This document shows, in pieces, positions 26,793 to 36,938 of a DNA stretch of 64,000 nt. Location of the stretch: contig NC_012704.1 in NCBI RefSeq assembly GCF_000023145.1, positions 806,001-870,000 of the forward strand, read 5' to 3'. The notes under the pieces were generated by a model. That model was not told the DNA's origin and did not search any database. It saw only the letters and a program-made list of their open reading frames with translations. This stretch comes from Corynebacterium kroppenstedtii DSM 44385. Its GTDB lineage: Bacteria > Actinomycetota > Actinomycetes > Mycobacteriales > Mycobacteriaceae. The translations under genes were made by a program, and so were the position numbers. Numbering within the stretch: the first letter of the stretch is position 1; the number at the start of each line of letters is the position of its first letter.

Positions 26793-27318
26793 TCAATAAG
26801 GCCTTTCTGTTCTATACCTTTTATATATCCGCACAACACTGAGCAGCCCGATCCGAACAGCCCGTTATGTGACTTCTTCTGGGCAGACAGTGTTAGCGAC
26901 GGAATTCTCCTCGACTCTAGTCGTGTGGAGTGGGAAAGTGCGAGCTGCTTCGGCGACGGCCCTGTATTTGTTCATCCAGTGGACAACGGGCTTACCCAAT
27001 GTAGGGGAATTGTGACGCGAATAACACTTTCCTGATGACGTAACGCACGCGACAGGAAAGCTGTGAGGATGCTGACAATTCTGACAGGAAAATACCAGCG
27101 TAAATCGTTAACGACGATCGCTATGGAACAAAGCTACGTTTGAATGCTTGCCGACGTCGGCCAGTCCCGGGGGTAAAAATGGCAGCTTTTTCCAGTCTGG
27201 TGGGAACTCTTGGCGTCCATCCATGATGGTTTATCCCTCGTTATGGATTACCCTAGCTAAAAGAGGAATGAATCCCAGCGTTTTTTCAACCTGGTGTGGA
27301 TCAGGAAGGCAAACACAC
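26793..27318. promoter_or_regulatory. Divergent control region between asnB and ctaC
   Basis: This 526-bp spacer has no convincing gene. Near asnB it holds an AT-rich stretch (TATATAAAAGG on the minus strand) suitable for a promoter. A GlxR-like box lies at 27011-27026 and a TCGTTAACGA palindrome at 27105-27114. CTGACA occurs twice (around 27071-27086). The ctaC ribosome site AGGAAGG is at 27303-27309. Confidence 0.5.
27011..27026 (+). promoter_or_regulatory. GlxR-like (CRP-type) box upstream of ctaC
   Basis: TGTGA, six bases, TAACA matches the GlxR consensus TGTGA-n6-TCACA at nine of ten positions. In C. glutamicum, GlxR is known to bind respiratory gene promoters. The box is about 290 nt from ctaC and 220 nt from asnB, so which gene it serves is open. 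Confidence 0.4.
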
Positions 27319-28434
27319 GTGGAACAGCGAAAAATGCGCAATTGGTCGCGCAAGCTAGGACTAGCTGGCGTTTTGGCAGCCGGTGGCTACTTACTGTCCG
27401 GATGTAGCGTAGCGCCGCCCGATAACGGCTTCTTTAAGCTTCTGCGATTCGGCGTACCCGACGGCATCACCCCTGAAGCCAAGGAAATTGGGAACTTCTG
27501 GGTGTGGATCTGGGTAGCAGCTTGGATCGTGGGCATCATCATGTGGGGCTTGATGTTCTACTCGTCCTTCGCATTCCGTGCGAAGCGGAAGGAGAAGAAG
27601 GGCGAAAAAGAGTTCCCGCGTCAGACGCAGTACAACATCCCGCTTGAACTTGTTTTGACCACAGTTCCGATCATCATCGTGATGGTCATCTTCTTCTTCA
27701 CTGTGCAGACCGAAGATAAGGTCACAGCGATGGACAAAGACCCGAAGGTTAAGGTCGATGTCACCGCTTTCCAGTGGAACTGGAAATTTGGTTATAACGA
27801 GGTCGATGGCTCCTTGATGGGTGGAAACACCTACGAGGGTAGAGACGATTCCGCTCAGGCAGCCGCCGATGGCACGAAGAAGATCGAAAGCAGCAGCCGT
27901 GGTGAAGAGGGCGCATCGAACCCCATTCACGGCAATTCAAAGAGCGATCTGTCCTACCTGAACTTTGACAAGATCGAGACCGTGGGAACTACTGACGAGG
28001 TTCCTGTCTTGGTGCTGCCATCTCAGACAGCCATTCAGTTCGACCTCGCGTCAGCTGACGTCATTCACTCTTTCTGGGTTCCTGAGTTCTTGTTCAAGCG
28101 TGACGCTTTCCCGCACCCCGAAGCGAACAAGTCCAACCGCAAGTTCCAAATCGAGAAGATCGATAAGGAAGGCGCGTTTGTCGGACGTTGTGCCGAGATG
28201 TGTGGTACGTACCACGCCATGATGAACTTCGAGATCCGTGTTGTCAGCCCGGATAAGTTCCGTGACTACATGAACTTCCGTAAAGACAATCCGAGCGCGT
28301 CGAATGCTGATGCGTTGAAGGCGATCGGCGAGCAACCGTACGCAACCTCAACCCACCCGTTCCTGCCTGGGCGTGAGGATACGCGCGAAGCGAACGACAA
28401 CTACGTCGACAACAACCAAGCCGAGCAGTCATAG
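27319..28434 (+). CDS. ctaC: Cytochrome c oxidase subunit 2
   Basis: CtaC (371 residues) is the CuA subunit of the aa3 oxidase. It has a lipoprotein signal peptide ending in a lipobox L-S-G-C, two transmembrane helices (about residues 60-85 and 105-130), the aromatic Q-W-N-W-K-F-G-Y motif, a D-V-x-H-S-F-W-V-P-E copper ligand region, and the CuA loop C-A-E-M-C-G-T-Y-H. A Gln/Asp-rich insertion near residues 175-205 is typical of Corynebacterium. The GTG at 27319 is chosen because AGGAAGG lies 9 nt upstream and homologues start M-E-Q. ctaF follows 18 nt later. Confidence 0.95.
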   Translation: MEQRKMRNWSRKLGLAGVLAAGGYLLSGCSVAPPDNGFFKLLRFGVPDGITPEAKEIGNFWVWIWVAAWIVGIIMWGLMFYSSFAFRAKRKEKKGEKEFPRQTQYNIPLELVLTTVPIIIVMVIFFFTVQTEDKVTAMDKDPKVKVDVTAFQWNWKFGYNEVDGSLMGGNTYEGRDDSAQAAADGTKKIESSSRGEEGASNPIHGNSKSDLSYLNFDKIETVGTTDEVPVLVLPSQTAIQFDLASADVIHSFWVPEFLFKRDAFPHPEANKSNRKFQIEKIDKEGAFVGRCAEMCGTYHAMMNFEIRVVSPDKFRDYMNFRKDNPSASNADALKAIGEQPYATSTHPFLPGREDTREANDNYVDNNQAEQS

Positions 28435-28452
28435 AACTAGGAGTACACCGTT

Positions 28453-28884
28453 ATGAAATCCTCATCGCGACTGTTTTACGCGATCACAGTCTTCCTTGTG
28501 ATCATGACTGTGATCTACGTCTTGGCCACCAAGTTCATCAACGATAACGGCTACATCAGCGGTATCGAATGGGCAGGATCGGCCGGACTATTGCTCGGCG
28601 CCTTGATGACGCTGATGCTCGGCGTGTACCTCCACATCACAGAACGCCACTCGGATGTTCTGCCGATGGACTGGGAGGAAGCAGAGCAGGTTGATGGTTC
28701 CGGAGAATTCGGTTTCTTCAGCCCCAACTCCATCTGGCCCTTCGCCATGACTTGCGGCATCGCTGTGCTTGGCTATGGTGTTGTCTTCCTGGCCTACTGG
28801 ATGATCGGCATCGGCGCCGTGATCACCGTCTGGGCAACGGTCAAACTGAACCTGCAGTACGGAACACCAGTGGAAAAGCACTAG
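28453..28884 (+). CDS. ctaF: Cytochrome c oxidase subunit 4, actinobacterial type
   Basis: CtaF (143 residues) is the small actinobacterial oxidase subunit. It has four hydrophobic helices (about residues 8-25, 40-60, 95-112 and 115-133) and the conserved loop M-D-W-E-E-A-E followed by G-E-F-G-F-F-S-P-x-S-x-W-P. It stabilises the aa3 oxidase in the bc1-aa3 supercomplex. AGGAG precedes the ATG, and it forms a ctaC-ctaF operon closed by a terminator. Confidence 0.94.
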   Translation: MKSSSRLFYAITVFLVIMTVIYVLATKFINDNGYISGIEWAGSAGLLLGALMTLMLGVYLHITERHSDVLPMDWEEAEQVDGSGEFGFFSPNSIWPFAMTCGIAVLGYGVVFLAYWMIGIGAVITVWATVKLNLQYGTPVEKH

Positions 28885-28929
28885 TCCGTACTTGGCGGGG
28901 TTAGCGCCCCGCAGCTAATTTTCATCCAC

Positions 28930-28969
28930 AAAAAGCACCCGTGCGTCCTTCCTGGCGCGGGTGCTTTTT
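28930..28969. terminator. Terminator between ctaF and trpD
   Basis: AAAAAGCACCCGTGC pairs with a GCGCGGGTGCTTTTT arm. A-rich and T-rich flanks allow termination from both strands of these convergent genes. Confidence 0.88.
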
Positions 28970-29028
28970 GCTGTCTCAGATGGCGCGGCTAGCGCCTAGC
29001 TAGCCGTCGGTGCAGGGGGAGTGCTCTG

Positions 29029-30117
29029 CTAAGGGCGTTTCTCTGAAACGAGGCGCTGGATACGATCCGTAGTCTTTTCATCATGCAATGCAGCCTTGGC
29101 ACGGTCGAGCGCATGGCCCATCGCATCGCGGAATGATTCTTTGTCGCACGCTTGCGCGGAAACAAGTGCTCCAGCAGCGCTGAAAAGCACGGCGTTTTCC
29201 ACTGCACCCATGTCGCAGGGAACCGGGGTCGTTGGCTTATCGGCAATGGGGTCAAGCGAGAACAATTGACGAGCCACACGAGCATTGGTGTCCGCATCGC
29301 CACCCCGGATCGCGCTCACCGGGAAGTAAGAAAAACCATAATCGCGAGGATCAAACTCGTAGCGTTCGGCGCCACCATCGTGTGTGACGTACACGTCGGT
29401 GGGGCAAGAGACGGAAAACTCATCTAATCCGTCTTGCCCGTGAACGACGAGCACCGTGTCACCGCGTCGCGCGAACGCGTCTGCCATGACAGAGGTCATC
29501 TCAGGGAACGCACACCCGATCAGCCCCGCGGTCGGCCGGGCCGGGTTTGTCATGGGGCCGAGAAGGTTGAACAGCGTAGGCACCTTGATATCCGAGCGCA
29601 CCGGCGCCGCGTACTTCATTGCGGGGTGGTAGGTGCGCGCAAAAATGAAGGCAAAGTGGTGCTGACTCAGCATGTTTGTCACGTCGTTGGGGGAGAGGTC
29701 AATCGGGACGCCGAGAGCTTCCAGCATGTCTGCTCCGCCCGAGCGCGACGACGCCGCCCGGTTTCCGTGCTTGATAACGTCGATACCCATCGAGGCAATC
29801 AGAAGCGACGCCATCGTCGAAACGTTGACCGTGTGTGCTCCGTCCCCGCCGGTACCGACAATGTCGACAGCAGGCCCACGATCATCATTGGGGGAGGAAG
29901 GTAATTCAACCGGCCGCGCAAAGTCCAGCATTGTCGACGCGGCCGCCTCGAGCTCTGTCGGAGTGATTCCCTTCACCCGAATTCCGTAGATAAAGCTAGC
30001 GATCTTTGCGGGTGATGCGTCTCCACTCATGATGGAGTGCATTGCAGCTGAGACTTCATTGGGGGTTAGATCGCGCCCGTCGGCTATGTGGTTGAGAAGG
30101 TCAACCCAGTTCGTCAT
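29029..30117 (-). CDS. trpD: Anthranilate phosphoribosyltransferase
   Basis: TrpD (362 residues) joins anthranilate with PRPP in tryptophan synthesis. The PRPP loop is D-I-V-G-T-G-G-D-G near residue 83, followed by N-V-S-T, K-H-G-N-R-A-A-S-S near residue 112, and H-G-Q-D-G-L-D-E near residue 228. The open frame extends upstream to 30321, but the ATG at 30117 has GGAG 7 nt upstream and gives the normal N terminus. No other trp gene is nearby; an isolated trpD beside ctaE is also seen at Rv2192c. Confidence 0.92.
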   Translation of the reverse strand: MTNWVDLLNHIADGRDLTPNEVSAAMHSIMSGDASPAKIASFIYGIRVKGITPTELEAAASTMLDFARPVELPSSPNDDRGPAVDIVGTGGDGAHTVNVSTMASLLIASMGIDVIKHGNRAASSRSGGADMLEALGVPIDLSPNDVTNMLSQHHFAFIFARTYHPAMKYAAPVRSDIKVPTLFNLLGPMTNPARPTAGLIGCAFPEMTSVMADAFARRGDTVLVVHGQDGLDEFSVSCPTDVYVTHDGGAERYEFDPRDYGFSYFPVSAIRGGDADTNARVARQLFSLDPIADKPTTPVPCDMGAVENAVLFSAAGALVSAQACDKESFRDAMGHALDRAKAALHDEKTTDRIQRLVSEKRP

Positions 30118-30434
30118 CATGTGTGCTCCATGCTCATGTACTGATATGTTTAATACTTTTTCTATGACGATACCGGAGCGCGGTTTCTCCGAGGGGGTCG
30201 TCTCCAAAGGGGTTATCTCCGACGGTTGTCTCCGCATGGTTTGCTCGATCTGCACCATGAGACAGGTGTCCGCAAAAGGGGCCGTCGGTAATAAGCGGGT
30301 TAAAGTTCCCGTTACCCCCAATAAGGGTTCCCCCCTAATTTCATCATGGTTCTGAGCTGGGATTTTAAGAGTTCCCGATACTTGCCGAAGTATAAAAGTG
30401 ACCTTGGAGGGGGCTGTCAGTCATAATTACATGC
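30118..30434. promoter_or_regulatory. Divergent spacer between trpD and ctaE
   Basis: This 317-bp region holds the GGAG site of trpD, the five-copy array at 30182-30247, and a GC-rich stretch with repeated GGTT/TTCCC words around 30290-30340. The trpD frame stays open through the array, so part of it could in principle encode an N-terminal extension. I found no clear ctaE Shine-Dalgarno sequence. Confidence 0.5.
30182..30247 (+). repeat. Five-copy array of about 14 bp
   Basis: Copies of GGTyrTCTCC start at 30182, 30196, 30211, 30224 and 30238 (the first has one change and the last is degenerate), giving intervals of 14, 15, 13 and 14 bp. Confidence 0.65.
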
Positions 30435-31046
30435 GTGACGAGCGCAGTAGGAAACTCAGGTATGGCAGCACCACAGCGTGTTGCGACACTGAACCGACCC
30501 AACATGGTCAGTGTCGGAACTGTTGTGTTCCTGTCTCAGGAATTGATGTTCTTCGCTGGTCTGTTCGCGATGTACTTTGTGTCGCGCGCAAATTCCGGCG
30601 GAGATTGGCCCCCGGCGGATGTCGAATTGAACGTGCCCCTGGCTCTGTTCTTTACGATCATCCTGGTTGCGTCGTCGTTTACGGCGCAGTGGGGCGTGTT
30701 CGCGGCAGAGCGAGGTGATGTTTTCGCCCTTCGCCGCTGGTACGCCCTTTCTGCCGTTATGGGACTCGTGTTCTTGGCTGGTCAGGTCAACGAATACACG
30801 CACCTCGTCCTTGACGGAACAACGATCCAACACAGTGTGTACGGTTCGTGTTTCTACATCACGACCGGTTTCCACGCTGTCCACGTCTTCGCCGGGATCC
30901 TGGCCTTCGGGATCGTGCTCTTGCGTACCTACAAAGCCAAGTTCACTCCCGCCCAGGCGACAGCGTCCATCGTCGTGTCTTACTACTGGCACTTCGTTGA
31001 CGTTGTGTGGATTGGGCTGTTCATCACTATCTACTTCATTCAGTAG
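30435..31046 (+). CDS. ctaE: Cytochrome c oxidase subunit 3
   Basis: CtaE (203 residues) has five hydrophobic helices and nearly the C. glutamicum N terminus (M-T-S-A-V-G-N, then R-P-N-M-V-S-V-G). The conserved S-Q-E-L-M-F-F glutamate and the C-terminal F-H-A-x-H-V and [11 protein letters not shown] motifs are intact. The start is GTG. It is the first gene of ctaE-qcrC-qcrA-qcrB, so oxidase and bc1 subunits are co-expressed. Confidence 0.95.
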   Translation: MTSAVGNSGMAAPQRVATLNRPNMVSVGTVVFLSQELMFFAGLFAMYFVSRANSGGDWPPADVELNVPLALFFTIILVASSFTAQWGVFAAERGDVFALRRWYALSAVMGLVFLAGQVNEYTHLVLDGTTIQHSVYGSCFYITTGFHAVHVFAGILAFGIVLLRTYKAKFTPAQATASIVVSYYWHFVDVVWIGLFITIYFIQ

Positions 31047-31108
31047 GCCGGGCCTGGCCTTATTGGCCACCACACCGCCCTCACTTTCCATGACGACATA
31101 AAGGGAAA

Positions 31109-32020
31109 ATGATGGTTAACTCCAACAATTCCGGCACGTTGTCGGGTTCCGCGGTGGAGACCGGAACCGACACCGTGCGCCACGCCAAGAAGGTCCGTGG
31201 CCGCCGAAAGTTACGTCGTACTTTTGCTAGTACGGCAGCTTTGGCCCTCGGCCTTACTGGCGCAGGTTTTCTCGCTGATGCCCTAACCCCTGACGCTCAG
31301 ACTGCCAACGCTGATAAAGACCAGGCAGCCCTCGTCTCGCAGGGTAAAGATATTTACGACGTTGCATGTATCACCTGCCACGGCGCCAATCTCCAGGGCG
31401 TCAAAGACCGTGGCCCAGCACTCACCGGTGTTGGCGCAGGCGCTGTGTACTTCCAGGTGCACTCCGGCCGCATGCCGATGACCCGCAACGAAGCCCAGGT
31501 TGAGCGTAAGAAAGCCCGTTACTCAGAAGAAGAGACGCTGGCTTTGGCAGCTTACGTGCAGTCCCGCGGTGGTGGACCGGACATCGTTCACGACCAGGAC
31601 GGGAACATCGCTATGGAGTCTCTCCGTGGCGAACACTACGACGGAAACATCAAGGCTGAGGACGCCGCTCGCGGTTCTGATTTGTTCCGTTTGAACTGTG
31701 CATCGTGCCACAACTTCACCGGTAAGGGCGGCGCGCTCTCCGGTGGTAAGTACGCACCTGATCTTGATCCTGCCAATGAGCAAGAGATCTACCAGGCGAT
31801 GTTGACCGGCCCTCAGAACATGCCGAAGTTCTCCGATCGCCAACTGACCTCAGACCAGAAGAAGGACATTATCGCCTTCATCAAGTCTCAGCAGGACACC
31901 CCGACACAGGGCGGATACGGTCTGGGCGGTATTGGTCCAGTCACTGAAGGTTTGTTGATGTGGATCGGCGGCGTCACCGTTATGGTCTGCGCGGCACTAT
32001 GGATTGGAACGCGGTCATGA
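31109..32020 (+). CDS. qcrC: Dihaem cytochrome c1 (cytochrome cc)
   Basis: QcrC (303 residues) holds two haem c sites, C-I-T-C-H near residue 90 and C-A-S-C-H near residue 196, marking the fused cytochrome cc of actinobacteria that replaces a soluble cytochrome c. A membrane anchor or signal segment lies near residues 42-62 and a second helix at the C terminus (about residues 275-298). AAAGGGAA precedes the two adjacent ATG codons. The stop overlaps the qcrA start (ATGA). Confidence 0.95.
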   Translation: MMVNSNNSGTLSGSAVETGTDTVRHAKKVRGRRKLRRTFASTAALALGLTGAGFLADALTPDAQTANADKDQAALVSQGKDIYDVACITCHGANLQGVKDRGPALTGVGAGAVYFQVHSGRMPMTRNEAQVERKKARYSEEETLALAAYVQSRGGGPDIVHDQDGNIAMESLRGEHYDGNIKAEDAARGSDLFRLNCASCHNFTGKGGALSGGKYAPDLDPANEQEIYQAMLTGPQNMPKFSDRQLTSDQKKDIIAFIKSQQDTPTQGGYGLGGIGPVTEGLLMWIGGVTVMVCAALWIGTRS

Positions 32021-33252
32021 GTGACAAGATAACGAAGAAATACACGTCCGAAGAGCTAGCCGCCATGAGCAATGACGAGCTCGCTCGCCTCGGCACCGAG
32101 CTTGACGACGTTACCGTTGCTTACCGTAAACAGCGTTTCCCCATGGACAACGACCCTGAGGAGAAACGTGCCGCCCGCAGCGTCGGCTTGTGGTTCCTTC
32201 TAGGCGCAGTCTTCGCCATTGCGTTTATCGCTGTTTACCTGTTCTGGCCCTGGAAGTACAAGGGGCTAGGGGAGGACGGCCTCTGGCTCTACTCCCTCTA
32301 CACTCCGCTATTCGGGGCGTGCATGGGCTTGGCGATCCTCTGCCTCGGCATCGGAGCGGTCAAGTTCACCAAGAAATTCATCCCCGAGGAAATTTCCGTT
32401 CAGCGTCGTCACGACGGCCCGTCGGATGAAGTTGATCAGAAGACCCTCGTGGCTCTGCTCAACGATTCCTGGGAAACATCCACCCTTGGTCGCCGCAAGG
32501 TGCTTAAAGGCATCATGGGAACCGGCGCCGTTGCTGCAGGGCTCGCCTTAATCTTCCCGATCGGCGGGATGATTAAGAACCCCTGGAAGCCCAAGGCTAA
32601 AGGCATGGACGTCCAGGGTGACGGCACCCTGTGGACGACGGGATGGACCCCCACGGAGAAGGGGAAAAAAGTTTACCTAGGCCGCGACACCGGCGTCACA
32701 GCTGAAAAGCACGAAGGTGGCTATGAGGCTACTGGCGAGACGTACGAGACTCGTGGCGTTACCCGCTTGGTGCGGCTTCGCCCTGAGGACCTGAACGCTG
32801 GGGCCATGGAAACGGTCTTCCCGCTTCTCGAGGATGTCGTCAACGACCACGACAAATACGACAAGAACGCCGATGTGTACGAGGCGCACATGGAGTCCAT
32901 CCATGGTTCGCGTAACTCGGTCATGTTGATCCGTCTGCGCCACAGTGACGCCAAGCGCGCCATTCAGCGTAAGGGGCAGGAAGACTTCCACTTCGGCGAT
33001 TACTACGCCTACTCGAAGATCTGCACGCACATTGGCTGCCCGACATCGCTGTACGAGCAGCAAACCAACCGAATTCTTTGCCCGTGCCACCAGTCACAGT
33101 TCGACGCGTTGCACTACGGCAAGCCAGTCTTCGGCCCAGCTGCACGTCCTCTTCCGCAACTGCCCATTGCTGTGGATGACGAGGGATTCCTTTACGCAAA
33201 GGGTAACTTCGTTGAATCCGTCGGCCCGGCCTTCTGGGAGCGTCGTTCATGA
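32017..33252 (+). CDS. qcrA: Rieske iron-sulfur subunit of the bc1 complex
   Basis: QcrA (411 residues) has three membrane helices (about residues 52-75, 90-112 and 165-185), as in actinobacteria, and a C-terminal Rieske fold with C-T-H-I-G-C and C-P-C-H-Q-S cluster ligands (about residues 333-356). The ATG at 32017 overlaps the qcrC stop by 4 nt; the in-frame codon at 31960 lies inside qcrC and is rejected. It overlaps qcrB by 4 nt as well, giving tight translational coupling. Confidence 0.95.
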   Translation: MSDKITKKYTSEELAAMSNDELARLGTELDDVTVAYRKQRFPMDNDPEEKRAARSVGLWFLLGAVFAIAFIAVYLFWPWKYKGLGEDGLWLYSLYTPLFGACMGLAILCLGIGAVKFTKKFIPEEISVQRRHDGPSDEVDQKTLVALLNDSWETSTLGRRKVLKGIMGTGAVAAGLALIFPIGGMIKNPWKPKAKGMDVQGDGTLWTTGWTPTEKGKKVYLGRDTGVTAEKHEGGYEATGETYETRGVTRLVRLRPEDLNAGAMETVFPLLEDVVNDHDKYDKNADVYEAHMESIHGSRNSVMLIRLRHSDAKRAIQRKGQEDFHFGDYYAYSKICTHIGCPTSLYEQQTNRILCPCHQSQFDALHYGKPVFGPAARPLPQLPIAVDDEGFLYAKGNFVESVGPAFWERRS

Positions 33253-34886
33253 CCACTAAGACTTATCCATCGCACATGGCGCAAGCCGCGCGGAACATGG
33301 ATGACCGCTACACCATGTCCTCCGGGGTTCGGCGCCAGATCAACAAGGTATTTCCGACCCACTGGTCGTTTATGCTTGGCGAAATTGCTCTGTACTCTTT
33401 CGTCATCCTCCTCCTTTCCGGAACCTACCTGACCCTGTTCTTCGACCCGTCGATGAGCAAGGTCATTTACGACGGTGCCTACGCACCGCTCAACGGCGTG
33501 GAAATGTCCCGCGCCTACGAGACAGCCCTTAACCTCTCCTTCGAGGTCCGCGGTGGTCTTTTCATCCGACAGATCCACCACTGGGCAGCCTTGATGTTCG
33601 CCGTGTCTATTACGGTGCACATGTTCCGTATCTTCTTCACCGGAGCATTCCGTAAGCCACGCGAAGCCAACTGGGTTATTGGTTGTGTGCTTCTGCTCCT
33701 GTCGGTGGCCGAGGGCTTCATGGGCTACTCGCTGCCGGACGACCTCCTGTCAGGTGTTGGTCTCCGTATTATGTCGGCCATCATCCTGGGTCTCCCGATC
33801 ATCGGTACCTGGCTGCACTGGATGATGTTCAACGGTGATTACCCGGGTGACATCATCATTGACCGTCTGTACATTGCACACGTGCTCATCATTCCGGGTA
33901 TCTTGCTGGCATTGATTGCTGCGCACCTTGCCCTGGTCTGGTACCAGAAGCACACGCAGTTCCCCGGACCTGGACGGACGGAGAATAATGTTGTGGGCGT
34001 GCGAATTCTCCCCGTCTTCGCCGTCAAGAGTATCGGTTTTGGCCTCATCACCTTCGGTGTTCTGGCTCTGCTCGGCGGCATTTTCCAGATCAACGCGATC
34101 TGGAACTTGGGTCCATACAACCCGGCTCAGGTGTCAGCAGGTTCTCAGCCTGATATTTACATGCTCTGGACAGATGGTGCTGCACGTGTCATGCCTGCGT
34201 GGGAGTTGTACATCGGTCGGTACACAATCCCGGCTATCTTCTGGGTAGCGATCATGCTGCTCGTGCTGGTTGTGCTGCTGGTTACGTACCCGTTCATCGA
34301 GCAAAAGCTCACTGGCGACGACCTGCACCACAACCTGTTGCAGCGCCCCCGCGATGTTCCGGTTCGTACGTCGCTCGGCATGATGGCCATCAGCTTCTAC
34401 TTCCTGTTGACCATCTCTGGTATGAACGACCTGATCGCTTACCACTTCCAGATCTCGCTGAATGCTATGACGTGGGTTGGACGTATCGGTCTCGTTATCG
34501 TTCCGCCGATCGTGTACTACTGCACGTACCGTATTTGCCTCGGCTTGCAGCGCTCAGACCGTGAGGTCCTGGAACATGGCGTCGCAACCGGCACGATCGA
34601 AGTTCTGCCTTCAGGTGGGTTCATTGAAGTTCACCAGCCACTAGGCCCGGTTGATGAACACGGCCACGCCGTACCGCTTGAATACGAAGGTGCCCCGGTT
34701 CCGAAGCAGATGAACCAGCTCGGTTACTCCGGCCACCCGGGTCGCGGCACGTTCTTCACGCCGGATTCGCAAGACATAGCGGACCGTGCGGAAGAGATCG
34801 AGCATGAGAATGAGCGCGAACAGAAAGAGATGCTCGAAGAGCTGCAGGCGCGTAACCGCGAGCAGTATAAGGACGACGATAAGTAA
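33249..34886 (+). CDS. qcrB: Cytochrome b subunit of the bc1 complex
   Basis: QcrB (545 residues) carries the b haems and quinone sites. The helices contain paired histidines in I-H-H-W-A-A-L and H-M-F-R near residues 99-117 and W-L-H-W/L-Y-I-A-H-V near residues 188-215. A soluble, Glu-rich C-terminal extension of about 110 residues ends in K-D-D-D-K, typical of actinobacteria. The Qo-site region is the pocket attacked by anti-tubercular QcrB inhibitors in M. tuberculosis. It is last in the operon, followed by a terminator. Confidence 0.96.
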   Translation: MTTKTYPSHMAQAARNMDDRYTMSSGVRRQINKVFPTHWSFMLGEIALYSFVILLLSGTYLTLFFDPSMSKVIYDGAYAPLNGVEMSRAYETALNLSFEVRGGLFIRQIHHWAALMFAVSITVHMFRIFFTGAFRKPREANWVIGCVLLLLSVAEGFMGYSLPDDLLSGVGLRIMSAIILGLPIIGTWLHWMMFNGDYPGDIIIDRLYIAHVLIIPGILLALIAAHLALVWYQKHTQFPGPGRTENNVVGVRILPVFAVKSIGFGLITFGVLALLGGIFQINAIWNLGPYNPAQVSAGSQPDIYMLWTDGAARVMPAWELYIGRYTIPAIFWVAIMLLVLVVLLVTYPFIEQKLTGDDLHHNLLQRPRDVPVRTSLGMMAISFYFLLTISGMNDLIAYHFQISLNAMTWVGRIGLVIVPPIVYYCTYRICLGLQRSDREVLEHGVATGTIEVLPSGGFIEVHQPLGPVDEHGHAVPLEYEGAPVPKQMNQLGYSGHPGRGTFFTPDSQDIADRAEEIEHENEREQKEMLEELQARNREQYKDDDK

Positions 34887-34979
34887 TAACCCGGGCATTC
34901 CACGGAGTGGGTCCGCCGAGCAGTGAGTCTCGGCCCCGCACCGCGGTGTGCAAAGGTAATTTCACGCGCACGTCACTAG

Positions 34980-35010
34980 CCCCGCTTTCCTTAACAGGGA
35001 AGCGGGGTTT
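34980..35010. terminator. Terminator after qcrB
   Basis: The arms CCCCGCTTTCC and GGGAAGCGGGG pair around a 6-nt loop and are followed by TTT. It separates convergent qcrB and the exonuclease gene. Confidence 0.85.
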
Positions 35011-35027
35011 CGCGTATATCTATTCCG

Positions 35028-36938
35028 TTAGCTCTCGGTGGCCTTCTGAGCTTTATCTATCCAGGCGGCAAATCGTCCAGCGCCCAGGACCGGCATGAAC
35101 CATCCCTCGCAGCCAGGACCTGGCCGCACTCCGGGTTTTTCCATCCACCGCCGGATCACGCGTAATTGTTCAATGCTCGCCCCTCCGAGCGGGGAAGAAT
35201 CCGGCTCAACATGCGTGGCATGGGCGAGGAGCAAATCCACCGCGTTCCCATGAGCGCCTCCTCTGGCAACGTGCCCCGCGCTCGCCAGCCGCCCGTAACG
35301 GACGACGGCAAGGTTCCATCCACCTTCGCCATCAGGCGCTGTCAACCTCATCTCGGGAGTTGCGGCGAGCGCGCGGTAGGCCTGCGCGGTGGCCGTCGTC
35401 GATAGTAAGGCTGCAACGGCATCCCGCGTGAGAGCTGCGCGCTGGAAACGACCGTCCGACGCCAAGTCGGTGACCACATTAATTAATTGTTGGTAGTAGT
35501 CAGGTCTATCCCTTTGACTTCGGTTGTTCTCCTCCAGGTTCTGAAGAGTGTATGAATGATCGCCGGTTGGGATGTCATTGGATGCGGTAGCTGGGGCGGA
35601 AGTGGCGACGTCGTCGGTATCTAAGACTCCCTCAGGGTTTAAGAAGGCAGCAATACGTTCCTCTGCAGTCGATAACGACGGTGGCCAATGAATGGCCTGG
35701 TCGACGTGGAGCCCGGATGCTGTCGGAGCTCCAATGCCCAGCAACCGTGCCGCAGTCGTCGCTTTTTGGCGCGTCCGAAAGGGACCGAGAGCATTAGGAG
35801 AGCGGGGATCGCGCGAGATAGTGGCTCGCGAAACGTCGTGCGCGCGCGGACGAGCCCCGGAAATCCACCAATACTGCCGCGGTTCCTTAGAGCGTCGGTT
35901 GAACGGCGGGCGGAATTTAGCGATCAGCGTTGCTTCTCGAACCTCAGCCTCAAATCCGTGTGCACATTCGATCGTGTCGATGTTCCGAGTCTGGGGAAGA
36001 AGATGCGGGATCAGGCGTCGTTTGTCATTGCCATTTATATATTGTCTGAGCCGACGGCGGAGGTTCACTGCCGTACCTATATATAACGGTTCACCCGAGT
36101 GTGAACGGAAAATATAGACGCCTGGGCTGGAGGGGACGTTCTCAATGAGGCGGCGGTAGCGGTTGGGAGACGGCGAAATCGACGTGGCATCGGGGGTCGG
36201 TACCTGGAAGACCGACGCACCAGCGGCCCCACGACTGGGGCGCGTGGGAATATCCCCGACATGAATGATGTCGTGGGACCCGAGCTCCTCAAGAAGACCG
36301 TGGAACACAGTCACTGTGGCTAGTGCGTCATCGAGCGCGCGGTGCGTGGGGGTCGTCGTGGCGTGAAAATGACGCGCGAGAGACGACAGTTTGAATGACC
36401 CGACGGCACAGCGGTCCAGCATCGTTCGGGCAAGGACCAATGTGCACAGGTGAGTTGGCTGTGGCCACGTGATGTGTGCGCGCATTGATGCAGCTTGGAG
36501 GAAACCAATATCGAAGCGGGCGTTATGGGCGACAAGAACCGTCCCGCGTGCAAACTCAAGGAAATCCTTGACTGCCTGCGCTTCTTTTGGTGCTCCATTA
36601 ACATCATCGTCACTGATTCCAGTGATATTCGTGATGAGCGGGGGGATGAGCCGACCCGGATCGACGAAGGTAGAAAAGCGGGAGATTTCCTCGCCGCCAT
36701 GAATCTTCACCGCTCCGATTTCGATGATGCGGTCCTCGTGCGCGGACAAACCCGTGGTTTCGAGGTCCACGACGACGAATGTTGTGTTGACGATCAGGGA
36801 GTCGGCGATGTCCTGGTTGAATGTCGGAGAAACGGGGAAATGCGCCTGCACGTCAGATGACGGGTGTTCTGAATTCACGGAGTCACCATGATGTGGGACG
36901 AGTGATGTGCGGGCGCGGTTCACAGTGAGAGGGTACAA
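35028..36938 (-). CDS. DEDDh exonuclease fused to a GIY-YIG (UvrC-like) domain
   Basis: This 636-residue protein matches Rv2191. The N-terminal DnaQ-like 3'-5' exonuclease has V-V-D-L-E-T-T-G (ExoI, near residue 56), H-N-A-R-F-D (ExoII, near residue 139) and H-R-A-L-D-D-A (ExoIII, near residue 197). A GIY-YIG nuclease domain follows (G-V-Y-I-F then P-L-Y-I-G-T-A-V-N-L-R-R-R, about residues 273-300). The C-terminal third is poorly conserved. It probably acts in DNA repair, like the Cho nuclease. The exact start is uncertain: a GTG at 36878 is an alternative, and neither has a good ribosome site. Confidence 0.88.
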   Translation of the reverse strand: MYPLTVNRARTSLVPHHGDSVNSEHPSSDVQAHFPVSPTFNQDIADSLIVNTTFVVVDLETTGLSAHEDRIIEIGAVKIHGGEEISRFSTFVDPGRLIPPLITNITGISDDDVNGAPKEAQAVKDFLEFARGTVLVAHNARFDIGFLQAASMRAHITWPQPTHLCTLVLARTMLDRCAVGSFKLSSLARHFHATTTPTHRALDDALATVTVFHGLLEELGSHDIIHVGDIPTRPSRGAAGASVFQVPTPDATSISPSPNRYRRLIENVPSSPGVYIFRSHSGEPLYIGTAVNLRRRLRQYINGNDKRRLIPHLLPQTRNIDTIECAHGFEAEVREATLIAKFRPPFNRRSKEPRQYWWISGARPRAHDVSRATISRDPRSPNALGPFRTRQKATTAARLLGIGAPTASGLHVDQAIHWPPSLSTAEERIAAFLNPEGVLDTDDVATSAPATASNDIPTGDHSYTLQNLEENNRSQRDRPDYYQQLINVVTDLASDGRFQRAALTRDAVAALLSTTATAQAYRALAATPEMRLTAPDGEGGWNLAVVRYGRLASAGHVARGGAHGNAVDLLLAHATHVEPDSSPLGGASIEQLRVIRRWMEKPGVRPGPGCEGWFMPVLGAGRFAAWIDKAQKATES

